This document shows, in pieces, positions 1 through 5,199 of a stretch of DNA of 7,711 nucleotides (its first letter is position 1; every line of letters starts with the position of its first letter). The stretch is from Kiloniellales bacterium (GTDB taxonomy: Bacteria; Pseudomonadota; Alphaproteobacteria; Kiloniellales; JAKSBE01). Location of the stretch: positions 1 to 7,711 of the forward strand of contig JASJAL010000100.1 in the NCBI GenBank assembly GCA_030067055.1, given 5' to 3'. Both the position numbers and the translations under genes were made by a program. The notes beneath the pieces were generated by a model, which ran no database searches, was not told where the DNA came from, and was given only the letters and a program-made list of their open reading frames with translations.

Positions 1-264
1 TTCGACATCAAGGACCTGGTCAAGCAGGCCGAGGACCGGATGCAGGAGCTGGCCAAGGAGAACGTCCCGAAGGAGCTCTTCGGCGGGATCATCGCGGCCC
101 ACGGCACGATCTACGAGAAGATTGTCGACGCAGCCAACGAGATCGACGCCGAGATCATCGTCATGGCCGCCCACCGGCCCTCGCTGAAGGACTACCTGCT
201 CGGCCCCAACACCGCCCGGGTCGCCCGCCACGCCCGCTGCTCGGTGCAGATCGTCCGCGACTGA
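1..264 (+). CDS. Universal stress protein (UspA superfamily), C-terminal part only
   Basis: The reading frame is open from the first base and ends at TGA 262-264, giving 87 visible residues; the start lies upstream of the window. The last third (MAAHRPSLKDYLLGPN, then ARVARHARCSVQIVRD) is the C-terminal nucleotide-binding half of a Usp domain. It resembles the E. coli UspF/UspG type, where an SHRP..YLLG(S/P)N stretch precedes the VVRHA.CSVLVVR end strand. The Ala-Ala-His before RP replaces the glycine-rich G-x2-G start seen in ATP-binding MJ0577-type proteins, while the LLGPN phosphate-loop part is kept. Usp proteins are small cytoplasmic dimers induced under stress or growth arrest, and many bind nucleotides. 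The gene appears to end its own transcription unit, as a hairpin follows 12 nt after the stop. Family assignment is firm; the specific role is unknown. Confidence 0.9.
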   Translation, partial: FDIKDLVKQAEDRMQELAKENVPKELFGGIIAAHGTIYEKIVDAANEIDAEIIVMAAHRPSLKDYLLGPNTARVARHARCSVQIVRD

Positions 265-276
265 GCAGGCCGTCGT

Positions 277-303
277 GGGGCCGGGTCGAGTTTCGCCGGC
301 CCC
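277..303 (+). terminator. GC-rich hairpin after the universal stress protein gene
   Basis: A perfect 8-bp inverted repeat, GGGGCCGG (277-284) and CCGGCCCC (296-303), encloses an 11-nt loop. Within the loop CGA/TCG (287-289 and 293-295) can extend the helix. It begins 12 nt after the usp stop codon and is followed only by TT, not a long T-run. Position and stem strength favour a transcription terminator; the weak U-tract leaves some doubt. Confidence 0.6.
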
Positions 304-374
304 TTGACCGCGCCTGCGCGCCGTGGCGCCCTAGCGCGCGAGAGTGGGGAGGCGAAGAGATCGCGAAGGCTGGA

Positions 375-1217
375 ATGCCATCACCTCCAGGAACACCCGG
401 GGCCGCGCCGCCCGAGCTGGCCCAGGCGCTCCGGCTACAGCAGGCCGGGGACCTGGCCGGCGCCGAGCGGATCTATCGCGATTTGTTGTTGCGTCAGCCG
501 GGCGAGCCCGACGTGCTGCATCTGCTCGGCCTTGTCCAGCACCAGAAGGGTGATTCCGAGGCGGCGCTGCCATTGATCGCGCAGGCCCTGGAGGCCAGGC
601 CGGACTCGGCCGTCTACCGCCGCAACCAGGCCTCGATCCTGGCGGGCCAGGGCCGCCTCAAAGAGGCCGCCGAGGCCTACGAGGCCCTGCTCGCCCTGAC
701 CCCGGAAGACGCGGAGGCTCACGCCGCCTTGGCCAGCATCTTGCGTCACCTCTCGCGCTGGGACGAGGCGGCCGAACAGTACCGCCGGGCGCTGGAGCTT
801 CGCCCGGAGTCGGCGCCCTGGCAGAGCGCCCTCGGCGATGTTCTCCAGGCACGGGGCGACCTCGGGGCCGCGGCGGCTGCCTACCGCGCGGCCATCGCCC
901 TGGACCCAAGCTTTGGAGTCGCCGAGAGCGGCCTGGGCAACGTATTGCGCGAGCAGGGCCATCTCGAAGAGGCGCTGGACCACTGCCGCCGGGCGGTCGA
1001 TCTCGCACCGGACTATCCCTTGGGCCACAGCGACCTGGGCTATTGCTTCCAGGAGCTGGGACGCCAGGACGAGGCGCTGGACGCCTACCGCAAAGCCGTC
1101 GCCCTCGACCGCCGGCTGCTGAAGCCGATCATGATGAAGATCCCCAAGTCGGCCCACGGCCGACTCTGGCTCCATCCCTCCAAGCTCAAGGCGCTGCTTA
1201 CGGAGCGTCAACCGTAG
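375..1217 (+). CDS. Tetratricopeptide repeat (TPR) protein
   Basis: This 280-residue protein consists almost entirely of TPR helix pairs, a scaffold for protein-protein interaction. The helix-ending prolines fall at residues 42, 76, 110, 144, 178 and 212, an exact 34-residue period. A seventh unit ends near residue 245, where Arg replaces the proline. Typical TPR positions (G8, A20, A27, e.g. LG..L...G....A...Y..A..L.P) are present in most units. There is no signal peptide, membrane segment or fused catalytic domain; the N-terminus is a short Pro/Gly/Ala-rich stretch. After the last repeat a basic tail of about 35 residues (KPIMMKIPKSAHGRLW, then LHPSKLKALL) does not fit the repeat. The ATG at 375 is preceded by GAAGG (365-369) at 5 nt, a modest ribosome site; GGGGAGG at 346-352 is too far away to serve it. 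It stands alone between the usp terminator and a convergent gene. Bacterial TPR proteins often carry glycosyltransferase or sulfotransferase domains, which are absent here, so the partner is unknown. Confidence 0.9.
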   Translation: MPSPPGTPGAAPPELAQALRLQQAGDLAGAERIYRDLLLRQPGEPDVLHLLGLVQHQKGDSEAALPLIAQALEARPDSAVYRRNQASILAGQGRLKEAAEAYEALLALTPEDAEAHAALASILRHLSRWDEAAEQYRRALELRPESAPWQSALGDVLQARGDLGAAAAAYRAAIALDPSFGVAESGLGNVLREQGHLEEALDHCRRAVDLAPDYPLGHSDLGYCFQELGRQDEALDAYRKAVALDRRLLKPIMMKIPKSAHGRLWLHPSKLKALLTERQP

Positions 1218-1248
1218 GTACAAACACGCCGACCATGCGAGGGCTTCT

Positions 1249-1773
1249 TCAGTCGAGCGAGTAACCGACAAAGAATATCTGGTCAGGCACGTCGTCTCTG
1301 TAGGTCACGATGTACCGAGCCGTGCCTCTCTCGATCCGGTCGCAGAATGATAGAACCGGGTTGCTTTGTTCGGTCTCTTTCAGTGGTGCCAGCAGAACGG
1401 TTTCAATGAGTTCGCGGCTCGGCTTTACCGTCCCGAGAAGCTGGAGAAGTTCAGCTTCGGGTAGGGGATTGGCATGAAACCACTCCGGCCGCTTTGAGAT
1501 GCCCGAAATATCCAAAATAGACCGAGTGCCGTCAGGAACTGCGGCCCCGAAGGCTTCATCGATTGAGGCGTGGCTGGGGCCAGGGGCAATAGACTCTTCG
1601 TTTGGAGGAAAGTCGAACTGGAACATGTACCGAATGCCGACTTTTTCCTCCCCGTGCAGGCTCAAATTAGGATCGTATCTCCCGGCCTCAAACTCGTCTT
1701 TGCGCAGTTTATGAAGGGCGTCACCGATGTCCGTTTGGTACTCCGTGAAATAATAGTATGGGTTGCTGCCCAT
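1249..1773 (-). CDS. Conserved-looking hypothetical protein, AT-richer than its neighbours
   Basis: A 174-residue protein that I cannot assign to a named family. The start is ATG 1773-1771 because GGGAGGT lies exactly 7 nt upstream (complement of 1781-1787); the open frame continues 20 codons further, but without a comparable ribosome site. The N-terminus is aromatic (NPYYYFTEYQTDIGDALHKL), followed by a charged helix ending in EFEAGRYDP. A GTRSILDISG segment lies mid-protein and the chain ends in IFFVGYSLD, which looks like a conserved terminal beta strand. There is no signal peptide or membrane segment, so it is probably a small cytoplasmic alpha/beta protein. Base composition is about 53-55% GC in lines I counted, against about 75% in the adjoining lysR gene, and rarer codons are frequent, suggesting horizontal acquisition. 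It converges on the TPR gene (31 nt apart) and diverges from lysR (168 nt apart). A role as an orphan immunity-type or stress-associated protein is possible but only a guess. Confidence 0.75.
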   Translation of the reverse strand: MGSNPYYYFTEYQTDIGDALHKLRKDEFEAGRYDPNLSLHGEEKVGIRYMFQFDFPPNEESIAPGPSHASIDEAFGAAVPDGTRSILDISGISKRPEWFHANPLPEAELLQLLGTVKPSRELIETVLLAPLKETEQSNPVLSFCDRIERGTARYIVTYRDDVPDQIFFVGYSLD

Positions 1774-1780
1774 GATGCAC

Positions 1781-1787
1781 ACCTCCC
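1781..1787 (-). promoter_or_regulatory. Strong Shine-Dalgarno fixing the start of the hypothetical gene
   Basis: The minus strand reads GGGAGGT 7 nt before the ATG at 1773. This decides for the 174-residue form over the longer one starting at 1833. Confidence 0.8.
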
Positions 1788-1833
1788 GAGGACGGTGGTG
1801 GTCCGAACTGGCGGCCAAGACAGAACCTTGCAT

Positions 1834-1852
1834 TTGAGGGTGACGCCCTCAA
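1834..1852. repeat. Perfect 7-bp inverted repeat in the divergent intergenic region
   Basis: TTGAGGG (1834-1840) and CCCTCAA (1846-1852) are separated by TGACG. It lies in the gap between the minus-strand hypothetical gene and lysR, 61 nt from the former start and 89 nt from the latter. The geometry suits a dimeric regulator site or a hairpin in the leader of the hypothetical gene. No T-run follows on either strand, so a terminator is unlikely. Confidence 0.45.
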
Positions 1853-1905
1853 GGCGACGTCTCTCCAAATACCGGTTGACGGATCAAGAATACGACTCGC
1901 CACCG

Positions 1906-1922
1906 CTTGAATCCTGTTCGAG
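1906..1922 (+). promoter_or_regulatory. Candidate LysR operator, copy 1 (upstream of lysR)
   Basis: CTTGAA-TCCTG-TTCGAG is a near-palindrome with 6-bp arms and a 5-nt spacer, ending 19 nt before the lysR ATG. It matches the copies at 2875 and 3888 in arm sequence and spacing. LysR-type genes are usually autoregulated through such dyads. One mismatch (G at 1920) breaks the symmetry in the right arm. Confidence 0.5.
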
Positions 1923-1941
1923 TCTCGATCAAGCTTTTGGG

Positions 1942-2874
1942 ATGTCCAGACCGAGGTTGTCCCTGCCGCCCTTCGCCGCGCTGCGGGCCTTTCACGCGGC
2001 CGCGACTCACGAGCGCTACCGCGATGCGGCGGAGAGCCTCGGGATCACCGAGTCGGCGATTAGCCATCAGGTCCGGAAGCTGGAGGACTACCTGCGCACG
2101 GCGCTCTTCGACCGCTCCGGCGGTCGGGCGGAGCTGACTGAGGTCGGCCGGCGCTACCTCGAGCAGATCGATCCCGCGATCCGCCAGATCCAGGCGGCGA
2201 CCGAGGCCATTCTGCCGGCCAGCGGCCGCAGCGTCGTCCGCCTGACCCTGCCGCCCTCGTTGGCGGCGGCCTGGCTGATCCCGCGGCTCGCGGACTTCGA
2301 GCGCAAGCAGCCGGAGATCGACCTGCAACTGGTTCCCACGACCCGCGTGGTCGACCTCGGTCGCGACCAGGTTGACCTGGCGATCCGCCATGGCAAGGGC
2401 CGTTGGCCTGGCGTCGAGGCGAAGTTTCTGTTGGAGGAGACGGCCCTGCCAGTCTGCGCGCCCGGCTACCTGGAGCCGGTCGAGGGCAAGCTCTCGGCGG
2501 AGCTTCTGCGCGGCGTGCGGCTGATCGTCAGCGCGCATTTCCCCGACGAGTGGGAGGAGTGGGCCCGGGCCCGCGGCCTGGAGCCGCCGCCGCTTGCCGG
2601 CTCGGTCGCCTTCGACGCCGCCGAGCAGGCGCTGCAGGTCGCCGAGGGCGGGCACGGCCTGGCGATGGGGCGCCGGCCCCTGGTCGACGACCGGCTGGCC
2701 CGCGGCAGCCTTATCGCGCCCTTCGGCGGTCCCGATCCGACTGGGGCGGGCTACTACCTCTGTCGGCCGCCGGACCAGCCGCCGACCGCCGCGGCCCGGC
2801 GCCTGGCGCGCTGGCTGGCCGAGGTCGCGGCGGAGGAGAGCGTTGGCGGCAAGGCGGCGGCCGCTCCGGCGTAA
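1942..2874 (+). CDS. LysR-family transcriptional regulator, GcvA type
   Basis: A 310-residue protein of normal LysR length. Residues 9-70 form the winged helix-turn-helix: PPFAALRAFHAAA, then the recognition region AAESLGITESAISHQVRKLE (residues 29-48), then LFDRS and LTEVGRRYL. The LPPF.ALRAF start and ISHQVRKLEDYL are characteristic of the GcvA-like branch. Residues from about 90 onwards form the two-lobed effector-binding domain, including VRLTLPPSLAAAWLIPRL, VDLAIRHGKGRWPG and the GHGLAMGRRPLV turn. The ATG at 1942 was chosen because the LysR homology begins right there; the open frame extends back to 1570, but that part lies antisense to the hypothetical gene. No strong Shine-Dalgarno precedes it. 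The protein precedes three enzyme genes on the same strand, and a shared palindromic motif lies in front of lysR and two of them, so it is probably their regulator. The effector is unknown. Confidence 0.93.
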   Translation: MSRPRLSLPPFAALRAFHAAATHERYRDAAESLGITESAISHQVRKLEDYLRTALFDRSGGRAELTEVGRRYLEQIDPAIRQIQAATEAILPASGRSVVRLTLPPSLAAAWLIPRLADFERKQPEIDLQLVPTTRVVDLGRDQVDLAIRHGKGRWPGVEAKFLLEETALPVCAPGYLEPVEGKLSAELLRGVRLIVSAHFPDEWEEWARARGLEPPPLAGSVAFDAAEQALQVAEGGHGLAMGRRPLVDDRLARGSLIAPFGGPDPTGAGYYLCRPPDQPPTAAARRLARWLAEVAAEESVGGKAAAAPA

Positions 2875-2891
2875 CTTGAATTTCCTTCAAG
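2875..2891 (+). promoter_or_regulatory. Candidate LysR operator, copy 2 (upstream of the oxygenase gene)
   Basis: CTTGAA-TTTCC-TTCAAG is a perfect dyad, extendable by one A/T pair to 2874-2892, where it touches the lysR stop codon. It contains a T-N11-A core (T2877 to A2889), the classical LysR box form. It sits about 105 nt before the oxygenase ATG, a usual distance for an activator site. It could also act as a weak hairpin after lysR, but the stem is AT-rich and no T-run follows. Confidence 0.55.
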
Positions 2892-2983
2892 TCACCCTGA
2901 GCCGAAGTCGGTGGTTTCAGGCGGCCCCAGGGCCCAGATTTCTTGGCAGGCAAACCGCCGGCCACCGCACGGCCGGGCTGAAC

Positions 2984-2988
2984 GAGGA
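2984..2988 (+). promoter_or_regulatory. Ribosome binding site of the oxygenase gene
   Basis: GAGGA lies 7 nt before the ATG at 2996. It fixes this start within an open frame that extends much further upstream through lysR in another frame. Confidence 0.7.
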
Positions 2989-2995
2989 CCCCGCC

Positions 2996-3865
2996 ATGAA
3001 CCAGACCGCTTCTCTCGCGCCGTCGCCAAACACGGTCCCGCTGACCCTCGCATCCGTACTGGCGCCGCTGACCTTCATCCGCCCGCAGGCCGAGAAGCCG
3101 TTCTTCCATAGCTCCGCGCTCACCGGCGGCGCCCAGAAGGATTTCTTCGAGACCGAGGCGCATGCGGTCGCGATCCAGGACCTGCGCGGAATCGCCGACG
3201 CTGTGTCGCTCGATCACGAGGGCTTTGCGCTGCGCCGTCACGAGACCGCGGTTGCGGACCTCTATGACGACGAGGCGGTGGAGAGCGCCTACGTCCCGGA
3301 GATCGAGGCGCTGCTGCGCGGGGAGTTCGGGGCCAGCCGGGTGGCGGTCTTCGACGTGACACGCCGCTCGGACGGCGGCGCCGGCGCGCCGAATCCGGAC
3401 GGCCTGCGCGGCCCGGCGACCAAGGTGCACGTCGACTATACGGCCAAGAGCGGCCCGCAGCGGGTCAAGGACGTCCTCGGCGAGGCCGAGGCGAAGCGTC
3501 TCGCCGCCAACAGCGCCCGGATCGTCCAGGTCAACGTCTGGCGGCCGATCCGCGGCCCGGTCGAGCGCGCGCCCCTGGCGCTGGCCGACGCCTCTAGCGT
3601 GCGGCCCGCTGACCTGATTGCCACCGAGCAGGTCTTCCCGGACCGGGTCGGTGAGATCTACCTCCTGGCCCATCGTTCCGGCCAGCGCTGGTACTACGCG
3701 CCGCGGATGACCCGGGACGAGGTGCTGCTGATCAAGGGCTGGGACAGCCTCAACGACGGCCGCGCCCGCTTCACGCCCCACAGCGCCTTCGAGGATCCGA
3801 ACTCGCCGGAGGGCGCCGCGCCGCGCGAGAGCATCGAGGTCCGCACCCTGGTCATAATGGAGTGA
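2996..3865 (+). CDS. CmcJ/NvfI-family non-heme Fe(II) oxygenase
   Basis: A 289-residue protein with the pattern of the CmcJ/AsaB/NvfI family, which includes cephamycin CmcJ and fungal hydroxylases/desaturases such as AsaB, CTB9 and the 2-oxoglutarate-dependent NvfI. The metal triad is visible as H145-x-D147 in KVHVDYTAKSG and H262 in RFTPHSAFEDP. Also present are the family motifs QVNVWRPI (178-185), RWYYAPRMTRDE (231-242), KGWDSLNDG (247-255) and the terminal APRESIEVRTLV, whose arginines (R277, R283) could bind the 2-oxoglutarate carboxylate. No signal peptide or membrane segment is seen, so it is cytoplasmic. It presumably hydroxylates or desaturates a small molecule using O2 and 2-oxoglutarate; the substrate is unknown. 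It follows lysR by 121 nt, with an operator candidate in that gap, and lies 131 nt before the M24 gene. The start is set by GAGGA at 2984-2988. Family call is confident, specificity is not. Confidence 0.85.
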   Translation: MNQTASLAPSPNTVPLTLASVLAPLTFIRPQAEKPFFHSSALTGGAQKDFFETEAHAVAIQDLRGIADAVSLDHEGFALRRHETAVADLYDDEAVESAYVPEIEALLRGEFGASRVAVFDVTRRSDGGAGAPNPDGLRGPATKVHVDYTAKSGPQRVKDVLGEAEAKRLAANSARIVQVNVWRPIRGPVERAPLALADASSVRPADLIATEQVFPDRVGEIYLLAHRSGQRWYYAPRMTRDEVLLIKGWDSLNDGRARFTPHSAFEDPNSPEGAAPRESIEVRTLVIME

Positions 3866-3887
3866 CAGGCGCCGGTTGCAGGCGGTC

Positions 3888-3904
3888 CTTGAAGCGTTTT
3901 CAGC
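3888..3904 (+). promoter_or_regulatory. Candidate LysR operator, copy 3 (upstream of the M24 gene)
   Basis: CTTGAA-GCGTT-TTCAGC has the same left arm, spacer length and TTC start of the right arm as the copies at 1906 and 2875. It keeps the T-N11-A core (T3890 to A3902). It lies 92 nt before the TTG start of the M24 gene. The right arm ends GC instead of AG, so symmetry is imperfect. Confidence 0.45.
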
Positions 3905-3984
3905 CAGGCCCGGACGTGCCACTCTGATTCCTGTAACGCTCCGAGGGCGGTCCCGTCGCCCGCCCCCTAACGCCATCCCAAAGC

Positions 3985-3990
3985 AGGAGG
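3985..3990 (+). promoter_or_regulatory. Strong Shine-Dalgarno deciding a TTG start (M24 gene)
   Basis: AGGAGG, the full anti-16S match, lies 6 nt before TTG 3997. The in-frame GTG at 4003 would be 12 nt away and the first ATG is at residue 30, inside the domain. The TTG is therefore favoured. Confidence 0.75.
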
Positions 3991-3996
3991 CGCGGG

Positions 3997-5181
3997 TTGC
4001 CGGTGGGAACAGCAGGGACGTCGCCGCCACGCGGCTTTCCCGACAGCGAGTTCGAGGGCCGGCTGGAGCGGGCCCAAGCGCTGATGTCTCAGCACGGGCT
4101 CGCGGCGCTGCTGCTCACGACCGAGGTCGAGCTGCGCTACTTCTCCGGTTTCCTGACCCAGTTCTGGCAGAGCCCGACCCGGCCCTGGTTCCTCGTGGTG
4201 CCGCTCGCGGGCAAGCCCGTAGCGGTCATTCCCGAGATCGGCGCCGAAGCCATGGCCCGAACCTGGGTCGAGGACATCCGAACCTGGTCCTCACCGCACC
4301 CCAGCGACGACGGCGTCACCTTGCTCGCGGCTGCCCTCTCGGAGCTCGCCGGGGCCGGCGGGCGCATCGGCCTGGCCATGGCGCGGGAGACCCATCTGCG
4401 CATGCCCCTAGGCGATTTCGAGCGCCTGCGCCAGGCGCTGCCGACGGCCGAGTTCGCAGACTCCACCGCCATCCTGTGCCGGCTGCGTCAGGTCAAGTCC
4501 GAGCGCGAGATCGCCAAGATCGCCCACGTCTGCGCCCTGGTCTCCGATGCCTTCGCCAACGCCGCGCAGCTCTTCCATCAAGGACAGAGCGAGATCGAGG
4601 CCTTCCGCGCCTTCAAGATGGAATGTCTGCGTCGCGGGGTCGACGACGTGCCCTATCTGGTGGGGGGCGCCGGGCCCGGCGGGTACGGCGACATCATCTC
4701 GCCGCCTTCGGAGCGCCCGCTCGCCGAGGGCGACGTCTTGATCCTCGATACCGGCTCAATCTACGACGGCTATTTCTGCGACTTCGACCGCAACTTCGCC
4801 TTCGCCCAAGCCGATGACGAGGTGCGACGCGCCTACGACGTCGCCTATCTGGCCACGGAAGCCGGTCTGAAGGCGGCGCGGCCGGGTGCGACCTGTGCCG
4901 ATCTCTTCCGCGCCATGCAGGCGGTCCTCGAGGTCGGCGGCGCGCTGGGCAACGACGTCGGCCGCCTCGGCCACGGCCTGGGCAGCCAGCTCACCGAATG
5001 GCCCTCGCACACGGCCTGGGACGAGACGCGGCTGGAGCCGGGCATGGTGCTGACCCTTGAGCCCGGGATGAGCTTCGCCCCCGGCCGTGTCATGGTGCAT
5101 GAGGAGAACATCGTGATCCGGGAGTCCGGTCCAGAGCTGCTGACCCGCCGGGCACCGCCGGAGTTGCCCATCATCGGTTAG
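3997..5181 (+). CDS. M24-family metallohydrolase (Xaa-Pro peptidase / creatinase fold)
   Basis: A 394-residue two-domain 'pita-bread' protein. Residues 14-160 form the creatinase-type N-terminal domain (RYFSGFLTQFWQSPTRPW). Residues 165-394 form the catalytic domain, beginning with the usual RQVKSEREIAKI helix. All five dinuclear-metal ligands are present: D251 (LDTGS) and D262 (CDFDR), with the canonical 11-residue spacing, then H326 (GHGLG), E355 (LEPGM) and E370 (HEENIVI). The enzyme should be active and cytoplasmic. Family members cleave Xaa-Pro peptides, creatine, ectoine (DoeA/EutD) or DMSP (DddP). I see no feature proving any one of these, so the general name is kept. TTG start after AGGAGG. 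The stop is 18 nt before the next gene, so these two are co-transcribed; linkage to an Asp/Glu-racemase-like enzyme recalls ectoine utilisation clusters, but the other eut/doe genes are missing. Confidence 0.9.
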   Translation: MPVGTAGTSPPRGFPDSEFEGRLERAQALMSQHGLAALLLTTEVELRYFSGFLTQFWQSPTRPWFLVVPLAGKPVAVIPEIGAEAMARTWVEDIRTWSSPHPSDDGVTLLAAALSELAGAGGRIGLAMARETHLRMPLGDFERLRQALPTAEFADSTAILCRLRQVKSEREIAKIAHVCALVSDAFANAAQLFHQGQSEIEAFRAFKMECLRRGVDDVPYLVGGAGPGGYGDIISPPSERPLAEGDVLILDTGSIYDGYFCDFDRNFAFAQADDEVRRAYDVAYLATEAGLKAARPGATCADLFRAMQAVLEVGGALGNDVGRLGHGLGSQLTEWPSHTAWDETRLEPGMVLTLEPGMSFAPGRVMVHEENIVIRESGPELLTRRAPPELPIIG

Positions 5182-5187
5182 ACGCCC

Positions 5188-5193
5188 GGGGAG
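5188..5193 (+). promoter_or_regulatory. Shine-Dalgarno deciding a TTG start (racemase-like gene)
   Basis: GGGGAG lies 6 nt before TTG 5200. The next in-frame ATG is at residue 62, well inside the conserved domain, so TTG is the likely start. A further GAGG directly adjoins the start codon. Confidence 0.65.
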
Positions 5194-5199
5194 AGAGGT

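Noticed and set aside
435..1271. 278-codon minus-strand frame across the TPR gene
   Set aside because: Antisense shadow of a protein with an exact 34-residue repeat.
1570..1941. N-terminal extension of the lysR reading frame by 124 codons
   Set aside because: It lies antisense to the hypothetical gene and its intergenic region, and LysR homology begins only at the ATG at 1942.
3945..3965. GGGCGG/CCGCCC hairpin between the oxygenase and M24 genes
   Set aside because: Only 6 bp with a 9-nt loop in GC-rich DNA and no T-run; not enough for a terminator.
2711..4030. 439-codon minus-strand frame across the oxygenase gene
   Set aside because: It is the complement of a gene with clear catalytic motifs and has no recognisable domain.
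3876..4817. 313-codon + strand frame overlapping the M24 gene
   Set aside because: Arg/Ala/Pro-rich composition typical of a shifted frame in GC-rich DNA; the M24 frame carries all the motifs.
3877..4928. 13-mer TGCAGGCGGTCCT repeated at 3877 and 4916
   Set aside because: One copy is inside M24 coding sequence and the flanks differ; probably chance in GC-rich DNA.
3997..5181. M24 protein as DMSP lyase DddP
   Set aside because: The aspartate I would expect about six residues after the metal-binding histidine is Leu here, so this activity is not supported; this rests on recalled family features.
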